64,000 nt of DNA from Shinisaurus crocodilurus (Eukaryota; Chordata; Lepidosauria; Squamata; Shinisauridae), in assembly GCA_021292165.1 (NCBI GenBank), contig CM037876.1, forward strand, positions 286,290,521 to 286,354,520, read 5' to 3'. A model generated the notes under the pieces. It saw only the letters and a program-made list of their open reading frames with translations, did no database searches and was not told the DNA's origin. The position numbers and the translations under genes are program-made. Below, in pieces: positions 10,818-21,959 of the stretch (its first letter is position 1; each line of letters opens with the position of its first letter).

Positions 10818-11350
10818 TCGAGGGGATTACATTGCTAAGGGGGAAATACTGTCCCCCACCTTTGGTACACCTTCTTTTGTCGCCCTTTCCCCCTTTACTG
10901 CTGCTTTTCAATTGACAACTTGTCAATTGGTCCCTGGCAACTGTACGCAAATTAGCCTATATGCAGTCTGGCCTTATAAATCTGTTTCCTATTTCACTCC
11001 ACAGCTCCCTTTGACAGCTGAAACAGACAAGGAAATTGACCAGGCAAGACTACACATATCGGACAGCCATAAGAGCACACTTTTGTACTTGCGAAAGACT
11101 GAAAAAATAATAATAATTTTAAAATTACAAGCACATTTGCACAATTTTCTAGGGCCAAAGAAAAAAAAATTTTTTTTTTTTAAAGGTGGCAAACCAGTGA
11201 CAGACACTCCAAAGTATTATTGGGCATCAGTGGAGGGGCTGTCAATGGCAGCGGCAAGGGCAAGATCACAAAAAGCAGCAGGGGGGTTTGCCGGTCTTGC
11301 TGAGCAGCATGCTAGCCAATCCCCGCAACCCACAATGGAATCAGTCTCCC

Positions 11351-11508
11351 GGGTTCAGACAACATGACAACCCATCGTGGACCAAACAAGCCATCTGATG
11401 TCAGGGTGGCCTGTTGCCGAAAAATAGGCCACTCTGAAGGAAGTGGTCTGGGTTTGGACGAGAACCCACCATGGGTAGTTACAATGAGTTGTCGTGTCGT
11501 GTGAACCA
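11351..11508. mobile_element. Fold-back MITE (GGGTTCAGACAACATGAC ends)
   Basis: The left end GGGTTCAGACAACATGACAA pairs with the right end GAGTTGTCGTGTCGTGTGAA. Related ends occur at 22800-22886 and 22930. Confidence 0.6.
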
Positions 11509-12609
11509 GGTAATTGTTGAAATATAATCACCACATGGATTTTGCTGTCTGATATTTTTCATGAGTCTTTGTATGCTTCCTGTGTACTCCTTTTTGATGG
11601 AAAATACATGGGAATGTAACATGGGAATCAGCCCCGTCTAATTTGGCCTTCATAACTTTAAAATCGCCACATTATCCTGCTTCCTGTAGGGACCGTCCCA
11701 TTCAGAAATCCATACTCTAAAGGTGAAGAGACATGAGGGATGAGTGTGCAAGAGATTACACTGCCCATATTTTTCCACATACAGATGTGCAAGTCCCTGC
11801 ACAAGCAACTGCTCAATGCAAGGGAAACAAATTAGCTATGTGAAACTGCTTACGCACATGCAATAAATGCTCGTTACATATTTTTAATTTTCCTTGCATG
11901 ACGGAAAGTTCTTGCCCAAACTGCTTGAGTAAGGAAAAGAGCTGCTCCCCATGGTGTAAGCTGGTTTCTAAATGTGGAACGGGTTCTCTACACTGTGACC
12001 TCTAACAGCAAGATCCAACAGTCAACCAATTATTACACAGATCAAGCTGTTTGCAAGAAAGTTCTCCATGTTCTGAGAACAATTCGTAGCTGTAGAAAAA
12101 GTAAACATTTCTAAATGCGCAGAGTTTGGAGCATTTCCACCTTTCCTTTGTATACAGGCATAAAGGGTCCTTAACAAAAAAAATAAAAATAAACTGAAGC
12201 CTTTTGAAGAGAAATATCAGCTCCTGTCACAAGTCTGACAAAGTCTAGCCCACATTTCTGATGGCCCTCTGCTAAGCAAAACAAGGAGCCAGTGTTTCTC
12301 TTTGGCTAGAATTCCAGCCCTCCTGCTTCATGCTTTTTGCAGCATCTCTCTTCAAGTATTTCTCACATCTGACACATTCACTCCCAAAGGTTTGATTTTC
12401 CAGGGAATTCAGGGCATAGCTCTCAGACTCTAGACTCCACAACTGGAAGCAAAAGCCATCAAAAAGGAAGGAAGAGTCGGGATGAAGGACTTTTAAATGA
12501 GGGACTCAATGATGGAGCCATAACACTGGAAGAAGAAATGGTTGTTGCAACTCGTAACTAAACAAAAAATCTGAAAGAAGAGAGAGCAGGGTTGACATCC
12601 AGGTTAGGC
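11509..12609. other. Unassigned intronic sequence
   Basis: No exon, RNA gene or named repeat seen. Confidence 0.45.
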
Positions 12610-12945
12610 ACCTCTCGAGGGCCCAAATCACAGCAGGGGCCCAGTGACAAGAGGCCCATGGACTTGCTCCTCCTCCTCCTCATTGTGACCTGCTTGCTCA
12701 TATGCCTCTCCCTCTGGGCCAGACATCGGTGTTGTTGAGGAGGAGGAGCAGGAGATGCTACCGCCTACTTGCTCACTAGCTCTCCGCCTTTCAAGCAAGC
12801 AAGTGGTAGCAATGATGAGCAATAGGATGAGCAGCAATAGCAGCTGGTGACAATAGTCTTGAAAAAGTAGGCTCACTGAAGGAGGGGCCCCACTGAGTGT
12901 GTCTTACCCATGGGCCCTCAAAAATCTAGAGCTGGCACTGCGAGA
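12610..12945 (-). repeat. Unclassified interspersed repeat, copy 1
   Basis: GGGCCCTCAAAAATCTAGAG near 12911 is the complement of the GCCAGCTCCAGGGTTTTGAG start of the element at 63090. The internal GAGGAGGAGCA-type purine run and the GGGCCTG-type segment are shared in opposite orientation. Family unknown. Confidence 0.5.
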
Positions 12946-13289
12946 GCCTTAGGCAGGAACTACACGCAATTGGCCATCTCATGCATCAAAATCCCAGCTG
13001 CAATTTCTGCACAGCGTTGCTTAACTAACTCCTCCCCGGTCCCTACTTTTCTCCTGAAACTGCATCCCAGCCACTATTCCATCCATGGGGTTTTTATAAA
13101 TAGGACATTTCATAAATAAAAGATCTCCCCTCCGCTCCCAATACACTTGGAATCGCTTTCCGCTTTTATGTGCTCTTCTTGTGTTGGATGTGCCCCCACT
13201 TTTTTAAAATTTCAATTATACTACTGATGTAGTATTATACTACCTTTCTTAGGCTGTTTGTAGAGATTACTAAAATAATATACATGTAA

Positions 13290-13290
13290 C

Positions 13291-13336
<46 letters not shown>

Positions 13337-13337
13337 T
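13290..13337. repeat. (ATT)n microsatellite
   Basis: About 16 uninterrupted ATT units. Confidence 0.95.
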
Positions 13338-13705
13338 GCTCTTACAGCTGTTCCATGGAGCACAACACAGAATCTTACACATAATGGTTAAACAAAAATC
13401 TTCTGATTTCTAAACCTGGTGTGGTTAACATCTAAGTTGGATTGTGCTATTTGGAATTAAAGTTTAACATTTGGTGGTGTCAGAATTTGGAGTTCATGAC
13501 CATAGCTTGTACTGAACACCTACTAAGGCAAAAGCATTTGTGCCTTCTGTATACTTCAGCATCAGATTCATGGCACTGTAACGTATTTACATAAATTGTA
13601 CAATTCAACACTTTGCTTCTAATTTCAGCATTCTCTGGCACTGGATGCTCCTTCTTCTGAACAGAAAGTACAGCACTTGCTTGTATTGACCCTGTCTGGA
13701 GTCTG

Positions 13706-13876
13706 TATCATCATCATCATCATCATCAGGCGATCACTCGTGACCGAGTAAGATTGTCTTCCGGGATAAAAGGAGGAAATTCTAAAGAAGATTGTGTAGA
13801 CTCTAGCGATGGGTCCGTAAGTGACTGTGGAGGCCAATTCTAGATCCACACAGCTTCCCACAGTGAGGACACAGGT
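13706..13876 (-). mobile_element. Zinc-finger LINE, 3' end copy (5' truncated)
   Basis: Nearly identical to the 3' ends at 19350-19506 and 58938-59110. It has a (GAT)n tail in the sense direction, GTCACGAGTGATCGCCTGAT, and codons for the final CPHCGK-like zinc-finger region. It is 5' truncated at about 13876. Confidence 0.8.
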
Positions 13877-14084
13877 ACTCCTAATTGTAATGTGTTTGAG
13901 CATTCACTTGGGATTACTAAGCCAGAAAAGTTATCTCTCTGTTTATTTAAGGTTTAAGATTTTAGCTTATCAAAGTCCACCAAAACCAAGCTTTAGCAAT
14001 GTAGCTTCCTTCCAGGGCAATAAAAAAATGCTTCAACCCATTCCTGCCATACATTCTCTTATCAATACATTTATTGCTTATTTT

Positions 14085-14235
14085 TATTACTACATTTCCC
14101 CCACCCATCCTCCAAAGAGTGCAGGGCAGTGTATAGGGTTCTCTCCAACTCCTTTTATCCTCACAACAATCCTGTGAAGTAGGTTGGACTAGCCCAAGGT
14201 CACCCAGTGAGCTTCGTGGCAATTTGAACCCTTCC
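14085..14235 (-). mobile_element. Diverged Sauria-type SINE fragment
   Basis: Retains CTTTTATCCTCACAACAATC, CCTGTGAAGTAGGTTGGACT and TCACCCAGTGAGCTTCGTGG. Confidence 0.65.
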
Positions 14236-14244
14236 TACTTCCAC

Positions 14245-14335
14245 AATAGCTTCTCAGCTGGAGATGCCTGGAATTGAACCTGTGCCCTTCAGCATGTAAA
14301 GCATGTACTCTACCACGGAGCTACAGTCCCTCATA
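14245..14335 (-). repeat. tRNA-SINE 5' fragment
   Basis: Reverse complement reads GTGGTAGAGTACATGCTTTA and a GGTTCAATTCC B box, as in the SINE at 5229-5416. Confidence 0.6.
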
Positions 14336-15132
14336 ATTATATACTAACAAGTGGGACCTGCAACAAAATGTTGCAGTAGAAAGCACCTGTTCAGTATTCC
14401 AGCTAGCCAGCCAAAGAGCCAGGCTTTCTTTCAGGATACTCCATTCTGTTCTGCTCACCCCACATACACACAACCAACATTCAGCATTCTGTGGCCACTG
14501 AGTCTGTTCAGTCCTTTAGCAGGGCAGCACTGCCCCCTTAGCTCTTTTTGTCCCCTAAATATTGTTTCTACTTTTGCAAACCATGCAATTCCCCTAAGCA
14601 TACCAATTTGTCTCTTCTCAGCAGCCCCATTTTGCCTACATAGCTCTCATAACTGAGTTCGCTATTGGTATAGACAGAGAAATCAATGGGCTTTGATCTT
14701 AATCTGTGCCTAAATATCGGGGGGGGGGATAGTTGTTGCTCTGCATAGGTGAAAAACCCTGAAGCCAGGCTTTTAGAAATGTTGCAGTAGACATCAGCCA
14801 TTAGTGAAGCAAAGTACCACTCAGAAAACCTAGAAATAATCTTCATCAGATGAAAAGCCTACTGTTGCAAGCAAGGGAAAGCAATGCCTGTCCTGTTACA
14901 CTGCATGTTAAAACATCACTGATTTTACTGGCAAAGAAAATTCAGGAAAGGTTAGAGAGGGGCAACCACGTTTGCATTTCCCCCATGAAATGTTATTCTA
15001 TTTTGAAATAAAAGCCTAAAAAATAGAGGCAATAAAAAGAACACATAATAATATAGCACGTTCACTAAAGAAATAAAGAAACTCACGGGTTAGAATTCTT
15101 AGTATGTCATGGATACACTGGAGGGACAGATA
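14336..15132. other. Unassigned intronic sequence
   Basis: No exon recognised. The frame at 14351-14656 has no family features. Confidence 0.45.
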
Positions 15133-15140
15133 GACTAAAG

Positions 15141-15276
15141 CAGGGCTCTCCAACCTTGGGTCCCCAGATGTTGCTGGACTACAGCTCCCAGAATCCCTTG
15201 CCATTAGCCATGCTGACTGGGTATGCTGGGAGCTGTAGGCCAGCAACATCTGGGGACCCAAGGTTGGAGAGCCCTG
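15141..15276. mobile_element. Palindromic hAT MITE with 8-bp TSD
   Basis: Terminal inverted repeats begin CAGGGCTCTCCAACCTTGGG and pair with the right end. The flanks GACTAAAG at 15133-15140 and 15277-15284 are an exact 8-bp target duplication, the hallmark of hAT insertions. The core holds ACTACAGCTCCCAGAATCCC. Confidence 0.9.
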
Positions 15277-15339
15277 GACTAAAGCAACCTAAGGAGGAGC
15301 TCACTATCCAATGAAAGACTGGGTATGCTAGTTATATAG

Positions 15340-15612
15340 CAGCCTTCCCCAATCTGGTGCCCTCCAGATGTGTTGCATACATCTGAGACAGGCCTGTGGC
15401 TTATGCTGGCTCAGCTTGTCTGAGCGTGGAAAGCTAAGCAGGGTCAAGCCTGGTTATTACTTGGATGGGAGACCTCTCCTCTAGTTTACTGCACTGAGTA
15501 GGGGGGTTGGACTTGATAGCCTTGTAGGCTCCTTCCAACTCTATGATCTATGAAATCTATGTTGGGATTTGTAGTCCAACACATCTGGAGGGCACCAGGT
15601 TGGAGAAGGCTG
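15340..15612. mobile_element. Palindromic MITE split by a 5S-derived SINE
   Basis: The left arm CAGCCTTCCCCAATCTGGTG pairs with the right arm CACCAGGTTGGAGAAGGCTG. A SINE occupies the centre at about 15391-15561. Flanking TTATATAG and CTATATAC may be a decayed target duplication. Confidence 0.8.
15391..15561 (+). mobile_element. 5S-rRNA-derived SINE with CR1 tail
   Basis: The 5' half (15391-15473) follows 5S rRNA: GGAAAGCTAAGCAGGGTCAA, then GCCTGGTTATTACTTGGATG and GGAGACC. This spans the 5S internal promoter region. The 3' half (GGTTGGACTTGATAGCCTTG, CTCCTTCCAACTCTATGAT) is the CR1 3' end seen at 40780-40848. Confidence 0.85.
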
Positions 15613-15859
15613 CTATATACCATACCTGGAGGGGGCACATATAAACATATATATAGGCATCTATACCTGATCAGAATTTGATCGGAAAGTCTTAAGAGCA
15701 CCCGGATAGGCATTTTCTTCAGCTTTTGAATCCCTCCTGTACCCCAAACACTCAGTTATGAAGGAGACCCCACAAAGTGGGATTAATGGCCCATGTGTCC
15801 TTCCATGGGCTGCAAGTGTTGTAACAAATCCTCAACTAACTCAGGCCGAGCACCCTTTA

Positions 15860-15930
15860 AGTGGAGGTGCCTGGTATTGAACTTGAACCTTCAAGCATGT
15901 GCGCCTTGACAGCTGCATGACAAGCAGACA
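15860..15930 (-). repeat. tRNA-SINE 5' fragment (diverged)
   Basis: Weak match to the tRNA-related head of the 5229-5416 SINE around GAGGTGCCTGGTATTGAAC. Confidence 0.3.
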
Positions 15931-16078
15931 TTCAAAGCTACATCTGTTGAATGTTGGCCTGACACACAGTTGTTACAAAGACCAGCTTGAAAAAGATAAG
16001 ATATACAAAGATAAACAATTGCTCGCCTATCTGACAAACCTGGAATACTGATGTGCATGCTACTTTTTAAGTCATTGA

Positions 16079-16648
16079 AGGCACAATCCTGTGGGGATGC
16101 CCGTAACCCTCCGAACTCGGAGGATTACAGGCATCCTATGGAGGGTGGGAGGAACACGGAGGTGAAGGCCGCCTCTGCACTCCTCTCACTCTGCAAAGCA
16201 CTTAGACGGCTAACTCCAACCGTCTAAGTGCAGCGCTCTGGAGTGGGAGGGGAGGAGGTTGAGGCGTCACCAGGATACATTGTATCTTGGCGGCGCCAGG
16301 CTCCTCCCTTCCCCGCCCCATGGAACGCCCCCAAAAGCCCTTCTCCAAGGTTGCTCTTATGAACTCTAAGACAGTGTTCTCCAACCTTGGGTCCCCAGAT
16401 GTTTTTGGCCTACAAAAGCTGGGGCATGCTGGGAGTTGTAGGCCAAAAACATCTGGGGACCCAAGGTCGGAGAACACTGCTCTAAGAGAAGCAGCCGGTG
16501 TGGTTCTTTCTGCGTTGCCTATGAGGGGAGGGGTATCTGAGCGCGGATCCCCAGCTATGACAGAGTGATTTTCCGACCTCGTAGCTGGGAATCTGAAAAA
16601 GCCTATGGCCGTCTAGATGTTGTCCAGCAGCCATAGGATTGCACTGTT
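16079..16648. mobile_element. Non-autonomous TIR element with nested MITE
   Basis: The left end GGCACAATCCTGTGG and right end CCATAGGATTGCACT are inverted. The interior is GC-rich with short hairpins (CACTTAGACGG...CCGTCTAAGTG). It is interrupted at 16372-16479. Confidence 0.55.
16372..16479. mobile_element. Palindromic hAT MITE with 8-bp TSD
   Basis: The ends CAGTGTTCTCCAACCTTGGG and complementary sequence are perfect save one base. The flanks CTCTAAGA at 16364-16371 and 16480-16487 are an exact 8-bp duplication. It inserted into an older TIR element. Confidence 0.9.
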
Positions 16649-17257
16649 AATCAAATTAATCACCGCTCCGGAATCTATCTAGATATGGAGTGGTATACAA
16701 ATGCTGTAAATAACAACAACAACAACAACAACTTTAATGTGTCTTCTTATTATCCCTACCCACTCCAGAAGTTTCTCCCCACACCACACCCTAGATGCCA
16801 GAACAAGCTCAGCTATAGAACAGTTGCTGCAGCTGATAACAGAGCCAAAGGGCAGCGAGGGAGAACTGGAAGCATATAACCCTCCCTTTGTGACAGAAGA
16901 GCTACCCTGATCCCGTTGCAAAGGACAAACTCAAACCAAACCACTGCAGACTGTAACAGAAGAGTGAAAAGTTCAACATTTATCCCTCCCATCTTACACT
17001 CTGCACAGTTAGCTCATGTAATTATCCATTCAAAGTTCTGCAGAAGCAGTAAACGGGCTTGGGAAAGAAATCTACTTCACCGTGGAAGCTCCCCAATCTT
17101 CTCCCGTGCTTCAGTGCCTGACTGGACAAATATTTCTGCACTGAAGGTCACCAGAGACAGAACCGAACTCCCACTGTGAATGGAAAATGTCAACACACTC
17201 ATTTCCTATTCTTCAGAGAACTGGAAAACATGCAAGATTAAGAGGACAATCTATTAA

Positions 17258-17387
17258 GGGTGCAATCCTCTGCATGTTTAGACAGAAAAAAGTCCATTTC
17301 CCAGCATTCCCCAGCCAGCATGGCTGGCTAGGGAATGCTGGAAGTTGTAGGACTTTTTTTGTTTAAACGTGAAGAGGATTGCGTCCT
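17258..17387. mobile_element. Palindromic MITE (GCAATCC...AAAAAAGTCC arms)
   Basis: The left arm GCATGTTTAGACAGAAAAAA pairs with the right arm TTTTTTTGTTTAAACGTG. The core ATTCCCCAGCCAGCATGG is also palindromic. Same family as 63895-64000. Confidence 0.65.
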
Positions 17388-17628
17388 ATGTCACCCAATC
17401 AATATATTTTGTCTTTAGGTATCTGGATGTTAAAATAACTTCTTGTTGCTATTTTTACTTACGTCTGCTTCCAAAGGTCAACAGTATTAGTTACTTTTGC
17501 TGGGGTTATTCATGGGGTTGAGTGCAAATTTTGTACTATTCTCCACAAGTGGCATTTGCGTGAACAGTAGAGAAGAACAGACTCCTCCTTTTAGAAGCAT
17601 GTTCAACAAAAGTTAGACAAGAATATCT
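17388..17628. other. Unassigned intronic sequence
   Basis: No feature recognised. Confidence 0.4.
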
Positions 17629-17652
17629 AAAATAATAATAATAATAATAATA

Positions 17653-17697
<45 letters not shown>

Positions 17698-17698
17698 T
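17629..17698. repeat. (AAT)n/(ATT)n inverted microsatellite
   Basis: About eight AAT units switch to about 15 ATT units, so the tract can fold back on itself. Confidence 0.9.
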
Positions 17699-17830
17699 AT
17701 ACTTATTTATCGCCCATCTGGCCGGCAACCGGCCACTCTGGGTGATGTACACAGAATAAAAACAATAAAATACATTTAAAATAACATAAAAATTTTAAAA
17801 TCTTAACCCACCCCATATTCCCGCCAACTC
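17699..17830 (-). mobile_element. LINE 3' end fragment (L2-like)
   Basis: CGCCCATCTGGCCGGCAACC, then CTCTGGGTGATGTACACAGA and A-rich sequence, is the antisense of a LINE tail. Confidence 0.5.
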
Positions 17831-18037
17831 TGGTTCAACTCAACTCTGATTTCCCACCCTACTCATAAAGAGTCACGCTTTCTAATGGTGAATAGAGGCA
17901 ACCTGGGAAAGGATATCCTTCATATATACATGAATATATAGAAATTTTCCTCATTTACTACATGCAGCCCAGGTGCACTATAATGTCTCACTGGTGATAA
18001 GTACGTAAAGTATGATGGGAAGATCTGTATCTCCATA

Positions 18038-18264
18038 GAGCCAGTGTGGTGTAGTGGTTAGAGTGTTGGACTGGGACTCGGGAGACCTGGGTTCTAGTTC
18101 CCACTCAGCCATGAAGCTCACTGGGTGATTTTGGGCCAGTCACTGACTCTCAGCCTGACCTACCTTACAGGGTTGTTGTGAGGATAAAAATGGAGAGGAA
18201 GAAGACTATGTAAGCTGTCTTGGGTTCCTCGCAAGAGGAAAAAAGGCAGGATATAAATGTAATG

Positions 18265-18266
<2 letters not shown>
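18038..18266 (+). mobile_element. Sauria-type tRNA SINE
   Basis: Well-preserved sense copy from GAGCCAGTGTGGTGTAGTGG through GGGCCAGTCACTGACTCTCA to GGCAGGATATAAATGTAATG, ending in an ATC microsatellite. Confidence 0.92.

Positions 18267-18308
<42 letters not shown>
18267..18308. repeat. (ATC)14 microsatellite
   Basis: Pure ATC repeat grown at the SINE 3' end. Confidence 0.95.
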
Positions 18309-18424
18309 TATATGAAACCTGGGTCAGATCATTGATTAATTTAGCCCAATCCTGTCTCCTCTGACTGGTCATTAGTTCTCTGAAAGCCTAAGGCCTTATA
18401 AGTTTCCAGATCTTACACCTGTGA

Positions 18425-18570
18425 TGCAAGGCCAGCCCAAGACATTTTGCTGCCTGAGGCAGAGCAGCAAAATAGTGCCCCCCTCCCCCAAGTCATGGTA
18501 CACAGAATCCAAGGCTGGTCAAGTTGCTTTGGTGCCTGAGGCAGAAAATCCCACAAGTGCCTTTCCCCTT
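18425..18570. repeat. Unclassified short repeat
   Basis: GCTGCCTGAGGCAGAGCAG at 18451 and GGTGCCTGAGGCAGAAAATC at 18532 are partly repeated. Possibly a diverged MITE. Confidence 0.3.
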
Positions 18571-18689
18571 CCCTGTAAGTAAAATATATATATTTTTAAA
18601 AAAAATAAACATTTGCTATTCTTTCATGGTACTCAAAATCACTTTCCTGAGGCACTTGCCTCACTCTGCCTAATGGTAGAGCTGGCCTT

Positions 18690-18785
18690 GCCTGAGACCC
18701 TTCAATGGAGGTTTCAGGGGTTGAACCTGGAAACTTCTGCATCATGCAAAACATGTGTTCCCAAGACTGAGCCATGGTACTTCCT
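18690..18785 (-). repeat. tRNA-SINE 5' fragment
   Basis: Reverse complement carries a degenerate ATGGCTCAGTCTTGGGAACA head and a GGTTCAACCC B box. Confidence 0.5.
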
Positions 18786-18935
18786 GGGGTTAAACGCACA
18801 ATGCCTGATGGGTAGCTGGTCATTTATCCTGTTGCAAAACATCTTCATCAGTATTCTCACTAGAAAATGTATACTCCACACTTCTCATCTGTAAAAAACA
18901 CTGGCAGCACTGAGAACACCCATCCATTCATACTA

Positions 18936-19184
18936 CAGTAATACCTTGGATTGCAAGTAACTTGGTTTGAGAGCGTTTTGCAAGACAAGCAATTTTTTTA
19001 AATATTTATTTAATTTTTTTTTACTTGATATACAAGCGACGTCTTGCAATACAAGTACTGTAGTACGGCTTAAATTTAAAAACTCTGTACAAATTTTTTT
19101 GGGGGGATTTCGTTTTGATATAAGAGTGTTTTGGATTACAAGCATGTTTCCGGAACGAATTATGCTCTCAATCCAAGGCATGAC
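18936..19184. mobile_element. Tigger/pogo-like MITE, copy 1
   Basis: Begins CAGTAATACCTTGGATTGC after a TA and ends CAATCCAAGGCATGACT. Internal GTTCCGG and GCTCTCAATCC motifs recall pogo/Tigger termini. About 250 bp and non-coding: the open frames through it are chance. Two close relatives lie at 47406 and 57076. Confidence 0.8.
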
Positions 19185-19349
19185 TACCTTTTTTCTAGCC
19201 TTATTTTCCCTAGCAACATTTTAGAGTTCTCGTTTCAGATCAAAGTAGAGTATTATACTGCAAAGTTGCACCTATACTCAGCCCTTATTTCATCTTCCTT
19301 CAGAAAAATCACATTAAGCCACGGGGCTAATTACACTGTATTACTGTAT

Positions 19350-20398
19350 TCATCATCAGGCGATCACTCGTGACCGAGTAAGATTGTCTTCCGGGATAAA
19401 AGGAGGAGATTCTAAAGAAGATTGTGTAGACTCTAGCGATGGGTCCGTAAGTGACTGTGGAGGCCAATTCTAGATCCACACACCTTCCCACAGTGAGGAC
19501 ACAGGTTACCAGATAGAAGATGGTCCTGTAAAGGATTCATTTGACGTGCTTTTCGCTTAGCACGTTTCTCCCTTTCACCTTGCACTCGGGCTTCTTCAAA
19601 GTCCATGGAACCTTTGTGAAAGGCCAACCTCCATTTAGATCGTTCATGGGCCAGAGCTTCCCAGTTTTCGATGTTTATATTGCATTTTTTTAGATTAGCC
19701 TTATGAACATCTTTAAACCTCTTATATTGACCACCGATATTCCGCTTTCCATCCTTGAGTTGGGAGTAAAGTAACTGCTTTGGGAGACGGCAGTCAGGCA
19801 TTCGAACAACATGACCGGTCCACTGAAGTTGGCGTTGAAGGATCGTTTTTTCAATGCTAGTAGTCTTTGCTTCTTCCAGTACACTGACATTTGTTCGCCT
19901 ATCTTCCCAAGTAATTTGCAGGATTTTCCGGAGGCAACGTTGATGAAACCTTTCAAGGAGGTGGAAGTGACGTTTATAGATAGTCCATGTTTCGCAGGCA
20001 TACAATAAAGTTGGTAATACAATGGCTTCATAAACCAGTGTTTTGGTCTTCTTACAAATATCCCGATCCTCGAACACTCTATCTTTCATTCGAGAAAATG
20101 CGGCACTTGCAGAGCTCAGACGATGCTGGATTTCACTGTCGATGTTAGCTGTAACAGAAAGATAGCTGCCAAGATAGAGAAAATGATCGACATTTTCCAG
20201 TATTGTCCCGCCAAGCTGGATAGATGGCATCACCAAAGGATTGGCTTGCACTTGCTGATGAAGCACTTTGGTTTTTTTGATGTTAAGTGAGAGACCAAGT
20301 TTTTCGTATGCTTCTGCAAAAGCATTTAGGATAGTTTGGAGATCATCCTCTGAATGTGCGGAGACCACATTATCATCAGCATACTGTATTACGGTACT
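19350..20398 (-). mobile_element. Zinc-finger LINE, 5' truncated copy
   Basis: Antisense non-LTR element of about 1.05 kb. It starts inside the reverse transcriptase and ends in a short (GAT)n tail at 19350. It shares its 3' untranslated end with 13706-13876 and 58938-59110. Confidence 0.85.
19433..20398 (-). CDS. Reverse transcriptase C-terminus with C2H2 zinc finger (5' truncated LINE ORF)
   Basis: The frame is open for about 320 codons. At its broken 5' edge it keeps the reverse transcriptase catalytic motif QYADDNVV (YADD codons at 20372-20383). Next come the thumb-like region with YLGSYLS, LLYACETWT and RCLRKILQITWEDR, then GHVVRMPDCRLPKQLLY and a basic stretch. It ends with a C2H2 finger, CPHCGKVCGSRIGLHSHLRTH. 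The fingers and palm N-terminal to YADD, and any endonuclease, are missing, so it cannot retrotranspose. A C-terminal zinc finger downstream of the RT is seen in several non-LTR clades. I consider an Ingi/Vingi-like or RTE-related origin but cannot decide. In intact relatives this protein would reverse-transcribe its own RNA at a nicked chromosomal site. There is no stop or frameshift in 310 codons, so the copy is fairly recent. Confidence 0.8.
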   Translation of the reverse strand, partial: STVIQYADDNVVSAHSEDDLQTILNAFAEAYEKLGLSLNIKKTKVLHQQVQANPLVMPSIQLGGTILENVDHFLYLGSYLSVTANIDSEIQHRLSSASAAFSRMKDRVFEDRDICKKTKTLVYEAIVLPTLLYACETWTIYKRHFHLLERFHQRCLRKILQITWEDRRTNVSVLEEAKTTSIEKTILQRQLQWTGHVVRMPDCRLPKQLLYSQLKDGKRNIGGQYKRFKDVHKANLKKCNINIENWEALAHERSKWRLAFHKGSMDFEEARVQGEREKRAKRKARQMNPLQDHLLSGNLCPHCGKVCGSRIGLHSHLRTHR

Positions 20399-20771
20399 AT
20401 GTTTATGTACTCCAATTCTTATAATTACTCTTCAGCATAGAACGACCTATGCCATACAAGGGCCAATCTGGTGATGATTTGAAGATGTGTAGAGCAAAGA
20501 GAAATTTAACTGAAGCAAGGAACAGAATAAGCCCTGCCAGAGTTGAAAGCAGTTTGATCTCTTTTTGTTAAAAATATATATAACTGATTCTGAGGTTTGA
20601 AGGAATGTAGTGCAATTGAAGATCTAACCAGGGGATGATTATGCTAACCATTTCTTGAGAAGACAGCTAGGTTACAGGGTGGACTGATTTAAATCACCAG
20701 GAGAAAACGTTTGCCACTGATATTTCTTCATATCTTTCTTAAACCATGGTGCAAATCTGATCACTAAAACA
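20399..20771. other. Unassigned intronic sequence
   Basis: Contains CAGGGTGGACTGATTTAAAT at 20677, a probable MITE end related to the GATTTAAATTT region at 24509. Otherwise nothing recognised. Confidence 0.4.
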
Positions 20772-21525
20772 TGTTGTTGTTGTTATTGTTATTATTATTA
20801 ATTTTATTTCTGTATTCTCCAATAGCTGAAGCTCTCTGGGTGGTTTTACAACAATCAATAAAAATACAATAAATACAACATAAATACACACAATAAAAAC
20901 ATTATAAAAATTTTGATACTAAAATTTCAAAACCGAATTTAAAAACAACTCAATTGAATAAAAACAAGTTAATACAACGCGACCTGTTAAAAAATTGACA
21001 TAACCACCCCCCCATATACTATTTAGAGTTGTTAAATGCATCAGCATAGAGGGCAGTCTTAACCTGGTGCCAAAAAGACAGTAGAGTTGGCGCCAGGCAG
21101 GGCCTCAGTGGGGAGTTTGTTCCATAATTGGGGGAATACGACAGAAAAGGCCCTCCACCTTGTTGCCACCCTCCGAGCCTCCCTTGGAGATGGCAGTTGG
21201 AGGAAGGCCCAAGATGATGAGCGTAGTGTCTGGGTAGATTGTGCTTGGGAGAGGCGTTCTGTCAAGTATTGAGGTCCCAAGCCATGTAAGGTTTTATCAG
21301 TTAAGACCAGCACCTTGAATCGGGCCCAGAAGCATATGAGCAGCCAGTGCAAGTGGAGCATGAACTGATGTTATATGTTCAGACCTTCTGGTCCTGGCGA
21401 TTAGTCTGGCTGCCGCGTTTTGCCAAGCTGCAGCTTCTGAACAGTCTTCAAGGGCAGCCCCATGTAGAGTGCATTGCAGTAATCTAGTTTAGAGATTACC
21501 AGAGCACAGATTACTGAAACCAGGC
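20772..21525 (-). mobile_element. L2 LINE 3' portion
   Basis: Antisense. It starts with the L2 terminus (complement of GAAGCTCTCTGGGTGG) and A-rich tail, and extends into the ORF2 C-terminus. It is about 750 bp long and 5' truncated. Confidence 0.8.
21059..21361 (-). pseudogene. L2 ORF2 C-terminal fragment
   Basis: The translation holds HLHWLLICFWARFKVLVL, DKTLHGLGPQYL, TLRSSSWAFLQLP and RWRAFSVVFPQLWNKLPTEA, which line up with the same blocks of the L2 copy at 58260-58490 (FHLHWLPVHVWAQFKVLVL and FSVVAP). This is the domain after the reverse transcriptase. It lacks the RT core and is non-functional. Confidence 0.8.
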
Positions 21526-21686
21526 TATCCCTGTTCCTTTTCACTTTGCCTCCAACCATCCTTTCCTATCATCTGTCTTAACTAACTCCTCTCCCTTGCT
21601 TGGCCCAGCTCCACCACCACATAAGCACAGAACAACAATCCTATCCAACCTGTGTCTTTGCACCTGTGACTTTAGTCAGAAAAACA

Positions 21687-21868
21687 TAGGAAGTTGCCTT
21701 ACAGTGAGTCAGACCATTGGTCTATTTAGCCCAGTACTGTCAACACTGACTGGCAGTGGCTCTCCAGGGTTTCAGGCTGGATCCTTTCCTAGCTCTACCT
21801 GAGATACCAGGGATTCAACCTGGGACCTTCTGCATGCAAAGCACGTGCTCTATTATCACTGAGCAATG
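21687..21868 (-). mobile_element. tRNA-derived SINE with CR1-like tail
   Basis: Antisense copy: left GTTGCCTTACAGTGAGTCAG, middle GTGGCTCTCCAGGGTTTCAG, right a tRNA-like head (complement of the GGTTGAATCC B box). Same family as 5229-5416 and 38302-38492. Confidence 0.8.
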
Positions 21869-21959
21869 GCAAAGCCCAGAATTGTCAAAAAGCAAGAGCT
21901 GGTAGAGCTCTCATTTTTATGAGAAGAAAAACTGAAATGAATGACCATGTCTGACTGGT

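Noticed and set aside
10735..11367. 210-codon plus-strand frame
   Set aside because: Its first third is the tail of a Sauria SINE and the rest crosses poly(A)/poly(T) runs. A chance frame.
15391..15473. 5S rRNA gene
   Set aside because: Resembles 5S rRNA only over the middle and 3' part, has many substitutions, and continues into a CR1-type tail shared by other copies: a SINE, not a functional rRNA gene.
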